This document shows positions 11,201 through 23,300 of a stretch of 64,000 nucleotides of DNA, piece after piece. Both the position numbers and the translations under genes were made by a program. The notes below the pieces were generated by a model. It saw nothing but the letters and a program-made list of their open reading frames with translations, was not told the origin of the DNA and made no database searches. How positions within the stretch are numbered: position 1 is the first letter of the stretch; every line of letters starts with the position of its first letter. The stretch lies in contig VZRN01005385.1 in NCBI GenBank assembly GCA_013397935.1, forward strand, positions 53,929 through 117,928. The letters run 5' to 3'. This stretch comes from Dasyornis broadbenti (lineage: Eukaryota > Chordata > Aves > Passeriformes > Dasyornithidae).

Positions 11201-12913
11201 ATTGCCCTTCCCATGGCCAAGAGCTGCAGGCTGTGAGCTGTGCTTCATAGAAGTACAGAGAGGGACCTGCAGGAGCATTTCTACAGTCAGGAGATGACTA
11301 CAGCTTGTCAGGGGTCCCACTGCTTCTCTCCAGGTAGGACAGAAGGCCACCTATGCCCTGCAACAGGGACACAAAGACACATCTCCCTCTCACCACTTCC
11401 TGCTGAGGGTTCACATTGCAGCTGGCACTACTCCACTCTCCCATGGCAGCCCAGCCCTGGTTCTACAAGACTCAGGTCCTGAAAATATTGGAACATTTAA
11501 AACAAAAAATATTGTTCCTGTCTATATTCTAAAGAAACTTTCACACACCTGTTCATCCAACCTACACCTACATAATCAACCCAGTCACAGTTAAAACCAA
11601 AGCCAAGTGTCCTTTTATTTCATTCCTCAGCCTGGGTGTATTACATACAGTAACAGTCATTATCCAAGTTATTGACAAGGAAAATAAACCATTACTTACT
11701 TTTCCAAAAGACTGTAATTCCCAAACAAGAAAAAAATCTTTTTAATTACTACCAATTATTCAGACTAGTTTTATGTAACAGCATTATTTAGATTCGATTC
11801 CCCTCTCCTTCTCTTTCACAGTTAAGGAATAACAAAAGTACTACCCTTAATGAATTAAACAGCTCCAAAGAAGAGGAGCTGGAATAAAAAGGGGAAATCC
11901 TCACCTTAGAGTAACACGCTACTCCACAGAATGATAAACAGTGTTCCCAACTTCTAAACATGCATGTTTATAGAAGAAAAAACAGAGTATGTATCAGCAA
12001 AGTTGAATTTTGAATATTCAACACAGCAAATCCTTTCCCACCTCAAACCCTATCGCAATCTTGCTGGACTAAGCAGTCTCTTACCCTCAAGGAACTGTAG
12101 AGACACAAGTGATAAGAGGATAGCTCATAAAACAAGAAGGATCTCGCAAAATCTTTGTCAGAGACACGTTTTTGTCTTCCCAATGTTTATTTCCAAGCAT
12201 ATATTCCTTTTCATAAAATTTTGCGTTGTCTATTTTCCGCAGGAGTTAAGAATAGTCACATAGTATCTTCATAGCAAATTTGTCAGGGAAGGAGCAGGTT
12301 GACTGAGCAATGGTAGTGCACAGCTCCATTTCACAGATTTACTATTCCAATCCAAGGATAGACAGGTATCTATTCTATCCTCCTGAAGCAAGTCTGACAA
12401 TTTAACTCCCCTCATAAATTATTGGCATAACCTCTAAAAAAGTCTAAATACCAGCAGAAAGCAAACTCAAGTCAGATTATCAAATCTGAACAACTTCTGG
12501 CTTCTGGTATTAGCTGACCTGCACTTAAGATGTTAATCTTTTCATTTTTATGATGACAGCAGGTCATGTACCAGCTGCAGCGGAGCAAAAGGGTTAACTT
12601 TAGATGACCACTTTCCTCACTTTTTCATGGATTAGTTTTCATCAGGTGAACAAGCCAAATCAAATTAATCTTTAACTGTGAGACCAAAAAAAATAGGAAG
12701 TAGGAGGTATGGACTGCCCCTTTTGGCAACCGCTGAGTTTTTCTGGATTATCTGTTATCCAACATGACACCTTTGATTATTAAAGTATAATAAACTCCCC
12801 ATCAAAAGATGAACGAGTCAGCTACAGGAACACCAGTGCCAGTGCCAATGGCAAGGGAACAGGTGACAATCCACAGATGGGGAAGCATGACTGCACCTTT
12901 TGATTTAAACTGG

Positions 12914-14059
12914 TGTGTTGGTTTTGCTTGGCCCAGCTTTTGCTAGTGGGGGGGCCTACAAAGATGGCTTCTGTGAGAAGCTTCTCCAAGCTTTCACCAT
13001 GTCCTGCAGAGCCAATCCCTGATGGCTCTGAAGATGACAGACATGCCGCTGGCCAAGGCTGGGCCAATTAGAGATTTGGCTACACCTCTGTGATAACATA
13101 TTTAAAAGAGATCAAGACAGTGGGGGCATGCACTTTTTTTTTAGCCAGAGGAGGAAGAGGAGAAGGTGAGAATATGTGAGGGAAGACAACATGCAAACAC
13201 CAAGGTCAGTGGAGAAGGAAGGGGAGAGGGTGCTTCAGGCACTGGAGCTGAGATTCCTCTGCAGGCCATGGTGAGGCCCATGGTGAAGCAGGTTGTTCCC
13301 CTGCAGCCCATGGGGCCCACTGAGACAGGTGAGATCCACTTGCAGCCTGTGTGGAGGTGCCCCACGCCCGAGCAGGTGGATGCCTGGAGGAGGCCACGGC
13401 CCAGCGGAAGTCCCAGTGGAGAGAGAGGCCTTGCACCCAAGACTGAACTAAGTGCCCCACACTGGAGTGGGTGGGTGCCTGACAGAGACTGTGGTCCAGC
13501 AAGAGTCCCAGTAGAGAGTTGCTTCCGAGTTGGAATGGCCGACCTTGGAGGTCTGTACCCTGTGAACGAGGGATCCCACACTGCAGCAGTTTCAGGAAAA
13601 CTGGTTTTGCCTGTGGGGGGAGCTCACGTTGAGGCAGGTTCGGGTAAGCTGCTACTTGTGAGATTTGGGACCCTCGGCTATGCAGAAGAAAAGACTCCTC
13701 TCCCTGAGCAGTGGAAGAAGATCTCGGTGATGAACTGACCTACCTCCCCAACCTTCCCCCCCCCCCCAAATGCCTTGTACTCCTGTGCAGCTGCTGGGAA
13801 GGAGGGAGGGGAGTGAGAGAAGAAATGGTGTCTTTGAAGGTTTTATTTTACTCCTCAGTTACTCCTCTGAGTCTGTTACCAATAAATTACTTTGTAACTT
13901 TCAAGTTCAGCCTGTTTTGCCCTACCTGGTTTCATTATCTCAATTCATGAGCACTGGGTGTGTTCATTAGTTTTCTCTCCGCTGCTCAACTGTGGCAGGG
14001 GAGAGGAAGTGAGTAGATCTTGTGGGTGCCTGGCACTTGGCCAAGGTCAAACCACCACA
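12914..14059 (+). mobile_element. Solo LTR with 5-bp target-site duplication
   Basis: The element starts TGTGTTGG and ends CCACCACA, so it has TG...CA termini, and it is flanked on both sides by ACTGG (12909-12913 and 14060-14064). A 5-bp duplication suits ERVL-class integration. On the plus strand a TATA-like ATATTTAAAAG lies near 13098-13108 and an AATAAA at 13881-13886. No gag or pol lies beside it, so it is a recombination product of a full provirus. Its orientation is opposite to MSH2. Confidence 0.88.
13881..13886 (+). terminator. Poly(A) signal of the solo LTR
   Basis: An AATAAA about 175 bp before the LTR 3' end, in the orientation given by the TATA-like box. It could end transcripts that start in this LTR. 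Confidence 0.55.
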
Positions 14060-17000
14060 ACTGGTTACAGACAGTGCAAGCCATCTATAAAACAACTTAG
14101 AGCCACAGACTGCTACATGGTGCATAAGAGTCAAAAATAAATGAAAAACTTTCACACTAAATCCTGAAGACCAAAGAAACCCTACATACAGACCAGCTAG
14201 TGTGAGTAAGTGTCAAGGACATGATGGTAAAAAGATCCTTATTTAAATGAAGACAATAATACTTTTTTTGAACATTGCTATTCAACCAACACAGTATTTA
14301 GGAATCTAGACAAAAAATACAATTGACCATCTTCTAAGAATTACTAATAAACCTCCATTTCTTATGTGGTAACAATGAACAATGAAGACAATGGAGCAAG
14401 AACTCACCAAACACTACACAATCATGGGCACGTTCCTAAACCCCACAGAGTGAAACTGCTCCACCTAAAACCTTCCAGACAAAACCCAGATGGAAAGCAG
14501 CAGAGGCTGTTTCTCAGCCTACACCACAGAGGTTTTCTGCCAGTCTTACCTTTTCATTAAATATGACATTTTGGGATGCAGTGATAAAATGGTATTACTG
14601 CATACTCTTCAAAGACTAGAGTAAGCTGAGGAAAGGTATCTCCATTATTATTTTTTTGTGCTTTATTCTTTACAAATTTCCATACATTATTAAAATGAAG
14701 AAGTTACATTTATTACACTACTCCATCAACATTAATACCCTTTTAAATTGCTAACCTGTACATTTCTTTAATCTTGTGCAGCTTGACAGCGTACTGAACA
14801 AGCTCTATTTCTTAGCCGTAGAAAACCAAGTATTTCTTAATTTGCATTCATTTTGTACAGAAGAAACTAAAAAGTGTATGTCAACAAAACATTAAAGACT
14901 TTTACAATCCTCATACATGATAAATGAAAATAAATTACAAGTCAAGACAAAATTTTCTTGCCAAGAGCTTCCATTGCAGTGTCCTAACATGCCACCTTTC
15001 TAATGTTTTTGGACATAAATTAAACGGAGCAGGAACAATAATGTGGTCACTGTTCTTTCACAGAGAATATACCATGTTCAAATGTCTCTAGTGTTCAAAA
15101 TAGTGGCTATGAAGAACAGTTACAAAGCTCAGAGCTTTGTACCTATGCACAGTAAGTTTTCATACAGTCCTGAATACTTATAGATTCTAAGCAAAATTTA
15201 ACTACAGCAGTAAGTGCCATCCACCTCATTTTGGCAGGATGAGAACCAAAGAACAGTATGGCAGCTACAGATTCACACTTCCCTAAATAAACAGCAATCT
15301 GATCGTATCTTAAAAGTCTGAAAACCAATTTGACATTTCAATCAAATTTTAGTTTAATTTTCGTTTCTGTTGAGCCTCAGAATTCAGACACAAAAGAAGT
15401 GACTAAAAGCTTAATGCTTCTATTTATTTTGCACCACGTGAGGACTTGTCAGGAAGAAGTGGGCGAGCTGGAAGTATCAACTAGGAGATACTATGACTAC
15501 CTGCTCCAGTGCTGCACCACTCAATGCCACCTATAATATTTACAGATTTGCAATACTGACTGCTGATCCCTGACCCAGAAGACAAATAATCTGGGTAACA
15601 TGCAGAATACAAACACCAACATTCAAGTCTTTCCCACACCTGAAGGAGCCATGAAAGGAGTCTTTTTTTCAGCCCCTCAGACAAGGAAACTAAAAATAAG
15701 TCTTCTGCAACGCAACAATCTAAGCCTTTTGGTAGGTTTTGAGTGCCTGGGATTTTGATGGAAATTCTTTCCTAGAGACATGGCCTGTGTAATGGGTGCT
15801 TGACTAGCAGAGCTCTTGTTTAATGTCGCTAGACAGCACTCAATGTCAACCTCAGTTTTACAAGCAAACCCAAATGAAAATAGAGGTAAATTACTAGTTT
15901 TGAAAACAGTTAACATAGGTGAAGGGAGGGAAGACGGTTAAAGAAGCAGCACTGAGAGTTTCAAGTTCCAAACATTTCTCTAGGGAACTCAGTGATGGTA
16001 ACTTTTGGAATAATAAAGTTGGTATTTTTCTAACATTTCTAGAGGCTCACTGGAATGACAATCTCTTTCATGGGAAATATTTATGGCATCATGATCTCCA
16101 TGACAATAAGAAATCACATTTCTGTCTTCAAATCTGTTCAGATTCAATCTGTATTTCAGAAGCTTCTCTAGAGGCATTGATAACACTCCCAATATCCAAA
16201 ATGCATTTTAATGAGGTAATTTAGACAAACCTTCAAGTTGGTCACATCTTCCCCTGAAGGACACAGGCCACCACCTACTACAATCCAACTACCTGGAATC
16301 AGTTTGCGGCTGTGGAGAGGTTCTGACCTGCGCTCAGAAAAGCACTGAGGGTCTTTCCAGAGCTGCTAAACAGAATGACAAAAGCAACAAATCCTATCTG
16401 CAATACATTGCAGGGACAGCTGCAGGTTAGAAAAGAACACAAAAGTATTGAAAACTCATTGCAGAACAATTCACATTGAACTCCAGGCCTGTAGTTACAG
16501 CCCTTGCTCAAAACAAGGCTAACTTCAGTTGAACACTGAACAAAACCACAGATCTTTCATCTCTCTGAGCACACATTCCAGAGCCTGATCATCCTCATGC
16601 CTCACCCCGTAGGCGCTCCAAGAGAGCCAGGGCCTTTGATGATGTTTCTTCTTGTCTCAAGGCAACAAGTAAGGGTTGGCATTTTCTCGTGATTAAACAA
16701 ACTGCTACTTTAATTATCAGTCAAGACTGATGCATGAAAATGTTCTACAAACTTGGAAGTTTTACCGTGCTAGCTATTTATCCACCTCAAGCTTCCCAAA
16801 TCTATTACTTCTGACTCTGTCAGAGACAGGACTTGTTTCTATAATGTGGCCCCCATGCAGCAGGATATTTAGAAACACAGGAGGAAAGTTCAAAATAGGC
16901 TTGAATCAAAACAAGTGATGTTTGAGGACAGCCTTTAACTCCTCAGAGACCCCTGCATCTCTCCCACCACAAACAGAGACATATAAGAGGTTCAACCATA

Positions 17001-19116
17001 GTATACATAAAGGACTAAAAAGGTGAGCTGGAGTATTTTATTTATGCTATGTATAAATGTCCCTTATCCCAAAAATAGAAAAAAATATATATTCAGCATG
17101 AACTCTCTTCTCAGGACATAACAGAACAAACAGTATTTTATACTGTGCCACATTTCTCAGACTTTCCAGTACCTGACATAAACATGACATACTGAAGCTG
17201 CCTGCTGTATTGCAGTCAATTTGGTTATGCAATTCATATTTGTATTTGCACATGCTGGCTCTGCGACTACATTTTAATTTCAAATATGCTGACTATGAGA
17301 CAAGGAACAAGAACCTCATGTCCTTGCCTTCTGAACACACCACATAGGAGAAGCAGGGTTGTACTGTGTATACTTATGACTGATAATTATTTGTTTAATA
17401 AAGGAAAACCAGCTGGACACTGGCAGAACCCCAGGTCTCACAAGACAGACAGCTACCAGAAGCCTCTGTTTTCTCAGTTCTTATCAGGAGCTGCTCCAGT
17501 CAGTAAACATCATTTTATCTGAAGCATGTGCACCATGTACTTTAATTTGTATTGTTACTGTACCAACAGTTAGTACGGACTGATGATGCAGCTCTGTGTT
17601 CCATTTAATCATGTGGGTTAACAACACATTGCAGATTACAAACTACTGAAAGAAGTCGATTCCTATAGCTCCAAAAGATGACTTGCACCACCTGCAGGTC
17701 TTAGCAGAAGGTTACAACAGTATAACTTTCGAAAATAAAACTTTTAGACGGCAATTTCATACTGGGACAACAGTTAAGTCAAAATACCTCCTGTATAAGC
17801 AAAACAAGAGGCTTCCCCAAAACAGTCACTGAATATCAGTCCAGCTTGGGCAGTTCTGCTTAGTTTGAGGAGTTTTGCACTGGTTAGTGTTAAACGGGGT
17901 CCTTCAACATGGCACATTTCAGGCTAAGAAATAATCAGTAGCTCGTCTTGGCAACAAAGAAGACATAAAGGAACAACAGTCCAGGTATTTCCTTCTCAAA
18001 CCACCCACGTGTTCTAAACTGTGGTTTTCAATCCTTAAAACAGCCATAATATACACAATAAGTCTTCAGAAAATGACTTGGCAACTGCATCTCTTTCAAA
18101 TCTATTTGAATCTCATCAGTACATCTCATCAGTCCCACTCACAGTGTTTCTTATACTTGTTCTTTGAGACTAAAAAAAGAACAGTCCTACACCCTTTGAA
18201 AAGCATGAAGTTTGGGAGGATGAAGTTTATGAGTAAATTACATTGCTTTAATCTCAGAGAATTGAATTCATCCAAGTAGTACTTGAAAGCAAGATGCATT
18301 CAGACAGAATGCAGCAGAATAAAGTGAAAAGGCGTGACTATGGTAATTTCAGTGTCCATAAGTAGAGGGTAAAGCAAACTACTTTTAATAAAATGCAGCT
18401 CCAAGGATTCTGTGTCTGGGCAAGGTACAGGAGGTTATCAGTGGACTTTTTATAACTTCATAACACTTGGATACATTGACCTTTACAAGCTTCACTAAGA
18501 GCTTAACTTCATTTAATTACTCCCCTCCTCCTTTAAATATAGCTTTTCCTACATACAGTCAACATTAGCCACATAGAATCACAACACAAAACGCTGAGGT
18601 GATAGTAACTCTACAAAACAGGTCAAGTTACATTTTCTGCCTACAACTCAACCCCTGTTTTATAAAGAAAATACTGTCTCTCTACCAGACTTGGAAGACT
18701 TCTGATGCACAGTAATGAGCAAACACGTCCCACACGAAAGTTAAAATTTCTAACGTTTCCTCTGACATAAGAAAATTACCAAGCGGGAATGAGTTCTAAC
18801 TTTCAAAATTTTAAAACCAACACAACCATAAAATTAAATTTGGCTCAGATCTTAGGCTCCAAAACTGATAAATATAGATGATCTTGGGTACTTAGTCAAG
18901 AACTAACAATGAAAACTTTGGTAACACATGCAAGAGTAAAATACAGCATTCAATAAACCTTGGAACAAATATTTCAATGTCACATTAAGTCACATTTTGA
19001 AGTGGGCTCTGATCAAGTTATTACACACCATTCTGCAAATTATCAGGAAAGGTAAAAAAACTTGCTGAAGAGAAGCAGAATAATTCAGTCTCCAGAAATC
19101 TAGAGAGAAAACTATC

Positions 19117-19262
19117 ATCCTGGTTTTGGCTGGGAAAGAGTTTATTTTTTCTCAGTAGCTGGTACAGTGCTGTGTTTTGCATTTTGCCTCTCCTCCCCAT
19201 TCCACCAGGGAGGTGAGCTAGCAGCTCTGTGCTTAGCTGCCAGCTGGACTTAAACCATAACA
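19117..19262 (+). mobile_element. Short LTR remnant, internally deleted
   Basis: The left end (TCCTGGTTTTGGCTGGGAAA) and the right end (GCTGCCAGCTGG, then TTAAACCATAACA) resemble the two ends of a common avian ERV LTR known from other birds. Only about 146 bp separate them, so the middle is lost. No target-site duplication is evident. Confidence 0.55.
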
Positions 19263-20254
19263 ACTAATCTTAGCATAACTTATTTACATATCAGCATGTC
19301 CAAGCCAAGATTTCTTTTTCTGGTAGTAGGGATCTATGCCCAACAGCATATATAGACATACCTGCAATGCCTTATCTGAAATACGAGCCTTAGAGAATCT
19401 ATCAAAGTTAAATTCAATTTTCCAGCCTCTTCTGCTTTGTCAAGATACACTTTAATATACATTTTGTAATGAATTAACCTGCTGATTGCTGGAGTTGCAT
19501 GAAATTTAGTTTTATATTATAAGACTACAGCTATATTTAGGAGGCGTTTTAAAAAACACACAACTTTTATTTGCATGGTGAACAAACTCAAGACAAACAC
19601 ACACACACAGTAAGAATACAGCCTTTGCAGTTTCCCTTTCTGAAAGACTGAGAATTATCTGTACATTCCCAGCAGAGATTTAGCAGATTCTCTAAGGCTT
19701 CTTATCAACTAATACTGTTATCTACTGGTAGGGCAGCAGTAACAGAGAGGAGGATCAAAGAGCAAGAAAGAAAAAGCCCCCTCAGTATCTTGATAAGATA
19801 TGATTAGAGTGACCCACTGCAACCAAAAGTAGTTTTCTTCTGAAAATAGGAAGAGGTTACTACTGTTTGGATCTTTTGCTGTTTTGTTTTTTTCTTAAAC
19901 TGGTAAACTTGAACTGACATCAAAATATTATTATACAGACTGAGTATTTGCATATGAACAAGTTAGTAAGTGGCTGTCACACTACCTTAGCCTGTAGGAG
20001 AGCATCATTCAGATCATCCAAACGTACTGTACCTCCTCTTTAAAACGTATAATTGTAAAAAGTATTTAATTTAACAGTAACCCATCCATTTGCAACTCAA
20101 GGAAAAATATATTCTGCTCTAACTACAATGCATTACAGGGTAGCAAACAAGACTCCAACCACGATTATTTCCTGGTTGTAGTATTCTGTGCTTAAAGTCT
20201 TATATAAAATAATAACTAACTTGTTTAAGTCTATCAAACACATAATATTGTTAC

Positions 20255-20388
20255 CTTTCTTCAATTCTGGCCTTGTCCATAAGTGGTTGTTTGATCCACT
20301 GATTAACTAGTCTCTGTCCTTGAGGGGTTCTGCATTTATTCAGTAAACCAGCTAGAGACTGTGCAGTATTTGCATTTTCCACAGAACT
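20255..20388 (-). CDS. MSH2: MSH2 exon 6 (last visible exon)
   Basis: 134 nt, residues 318-361 plus two bases, with LLNKCRTPQGQRLVNQWIKQ of the lever domain. Donor GTAACA. The next exon is not found in the remaining 20 kb. Confidence 0.97.
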
Positions 20389-23300
20389 CTGGAAAGAAAA
20401 AGGGGAAAAAAAAAAAAATTAAAAGAGTAGAGTTAGTGAAGTTTTCTGACACCCACTAAATGGCACGCAACTATCTAGGAACCGGCAAAAATTTTTTTCT
20501 GTTAAACTTGGCACCCACTAAAAATGGTAAATGAAACAGTGCAGCAATAAAGTCTAGTCCCTGGAACATGGCAAGCAAGAAATAGATTTGTCTATTTTGA
20601 AACCAATCCTGACTGAACAGCAAAGTTAAAAGTATACCTAGCCATGGGGCAGTTTGCACTTTAAATAGCAAAAGTGGAAATACATCTAGATATTTGCTAG
20701 TTTGCTCTTCTTAAGGTCAAAAAATAGGGGTCCTGTCCATCACAAAAAAGAAGCAAGAAACAGACTCATGTTCAAGGGTTTTAGTTAAAGAACTTCGGGG
20801 GCTGCTGGGGGGAAAACAACACAACAGAATCAGGCAGTTACTCAAATTCTCTCAAGCTTCCCCAAATGATCTTTGCAGTGCTATAAACATCTCTAAACTT
20901 AGCTTCATTCAGATTATAGTTTACTACCTATAATTCAGGTTTAATATTAGCTGAATTCCAGACAGCCTTTTGAGCATTTTTCTTGAGGTTTTGTTTGGTT
21001 TTTGCACAAACAGCTAGGAAACAAAACTGTTGTTTAATATTGAAAAAGAACAAACAAGCTTGTTTCAACTCTTGACTTTGAAATGAAAATCTCAACCCTC
21101 TCTACACAAGAAAAGCTGCAATTAAAGCAGCAAGCAAGCATTCAAGCAGAAGCAGGTCTGGATGCCTGCAAACAACTAGGATGTAGAACCAGAATCACAA
21201 CAACAGGAAATGAATGCAGTGAGAAGGAATAGTGACACATTCAGCCCCTGAAATATCTAATATCTAAAGTGGATAGGCCTATTTTCAGTGTTCTGGACAG
21301 TATTACATATGAAAAACTTCTGAATGTAAGAAAGCGTCACAGAATACACATATTATAAACAAATTACCTACTTCAGCACATCCAGTTTGAAAGGTACAGT
21401 TCCATATAACCAACTGCATCTGCTGCACCATAAGAACTTTACCTACACACCTCACAGAGCAACTCAAATTACAAAATAGTTTGTCTTTGCTTTAATGCTG
21501 TCCAAAAACCTCCCTACACACATCCTACCATGCAGGCAGCTTCCTGCTATACGGTAAAACCTTTGTTCCAAGGCTCACAACAGCCCCTGAAGACAGACAC
21601 AGCAGTGTATTTCCAATCACAACACATATAATATACATGCAAAGCAAAAGGCATTTAAAAAAAAAAAAATTAGAACATGTATTCAGGGTTAACCAGCATG
21701 GATGCTGAATATATGCTGTTTTCCTGCAGAAACTCCTCCAAGGTAAACAGGGGACCATAATCAGTGGTTTCTTCCTATAAATCTGAAATGTAAGCAGACT
21801 GGTTTCAAGCAAAGGTAACTAACATGGAAACAAAGGAGAAAAAAGAGAAAAGGAGAAAAGCTGATACAACACACCACTTTGAGTCCTTGTCCTACAACTA
21901 TAAAAAGGGGAAAAGCAGAAAAACAGACTTGGCAGGAGGTATGAAGGAGCCTGTCAGCCTCTTTGGATTTGTAGAAAACATATGTACAAAAAGGTAAAAC
22001 TGACATCATCGAATAAGCATGACATGGTGTTTCCAGAATGTTCTCTCAAGTACTGTCCTGTTCACTGCTGCAGCCAGTCCTCTCTTCTCATCACCACCAG
22101 CTTTGTTCCTGCCACGAGTTACATGTTCCACTAATACCACCTACTTCAGGTTTGTATTCTTTTCTCAAGAACAGCACTACTATGGCCACTTCTACCTCCT
22201 TGATGACCTCCTCTTCCACATTTAAAATAAACTAACAAGAAACAAAAACAAAATAGGTGGCAACAGCATCTAAATGTTTAAAACACACATTGCACAGGAG
22301 TAGCTGAAAACAAAGCTAAAATGTAGAAGTTGCCATTAATCAGGATCTGGGGAGTTGCAACAAGTGAGGCTCATTATCAAGCAGCTATGTAAGTATATTG
22401 TAAAACAGTTACAAACTTAAGTGTGAAATTCTTACCTGAAAAAGGTTGAGGGCTTGAACAGCTGCATTGTCTAGAACCATATATTGACTAAGATCACAAG
22501 TAGTCAGTTCAAATTGTCCAAAATTAGACTCATCTGACAGCAACTCCAAAAACTTGATAACGGCCGACAAAGACGAAACAGCAACCTGAAGTTTTTTTTA
22601 AAAAAACTCACATCACATTCCAGTTAGAAACACTCCTGAAACCAAGAGGATTTGATAAATGCTCCTAGAAGATTACATCTGGGGAAGACTTTGAGCCATG
22701 TGAATTCTGGCAGGGCTATGAGAGACTCATCCTGTTTGACAAGACTTCATTTCCACAGGGATGTTCTATGGCGCTGCAGCATCCTTCCAGGCAGGTGAAA
22801 GAATAACATGAGATATCTGCATAATCTGATAAACAGAATGTGAAGTTGCACACCTTGCCAGCTTTCCAAAGCTGTTATCAGGGTATTTCCAGCTCAGGAA
22901 CACAAACAAGTTATACTGCAGATAAATGAGACATGCTGGATCACCTCAGGACATGGTTTCTGGGTTAGTTTTCAGCCACAACAAGGATCTGATCTGACTC
23001 ACTGCACGGCACTGCTGAGTGCCAGCACAAAAGAGAGGCAATAGCATGACTGACTTGTTCAGTTGCAACAGACTTCAAACAACTTCAATCTGTTATGAAA
23101 TGACACATTAAGGGAGGATAACTCTGAACCTAACACCTGCAGTGAGCATCAGCAGTGATGGGCATTTTAAAATGTTTATCTCAACAAATTGCCTCTTTTT
23201 TGCAGCTAATGACAAACATTCAGGCACTAAATCATACACTTAAGCCATAAGACAATACAAAAACATTATCCTAAACATTACTCTGTTTTCAAATACCAAT

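Larger units (their letters stand above)
5274..20254 (-). other. Presumed MSH2 intron 6, host part
   Basis: No exon of MSH2 or of another gene is recognisable here on either strand. MSH2 exons 7-16 have strongly conserved text (Walker A, domain III) that I looked for and did not see. The stretch is AT-rich and holds the solo LTR at 12914-14059 and an LTR remnant at 19117-19262. A short imperfect 27-bp tandem repeat lies near 10260-10313. Apart from those I see nothing. Calling it intron 6 assumes that the rest of MSH2 lies left of the window. Confidence 0.7.

Noticed and set aside
5274..20254. Search for MSH2 exons 7-16
   Set aside because: None of the conserved blocks (Walker A GPNMGGKST, lever-domain motifs) was seen on the minus strand.
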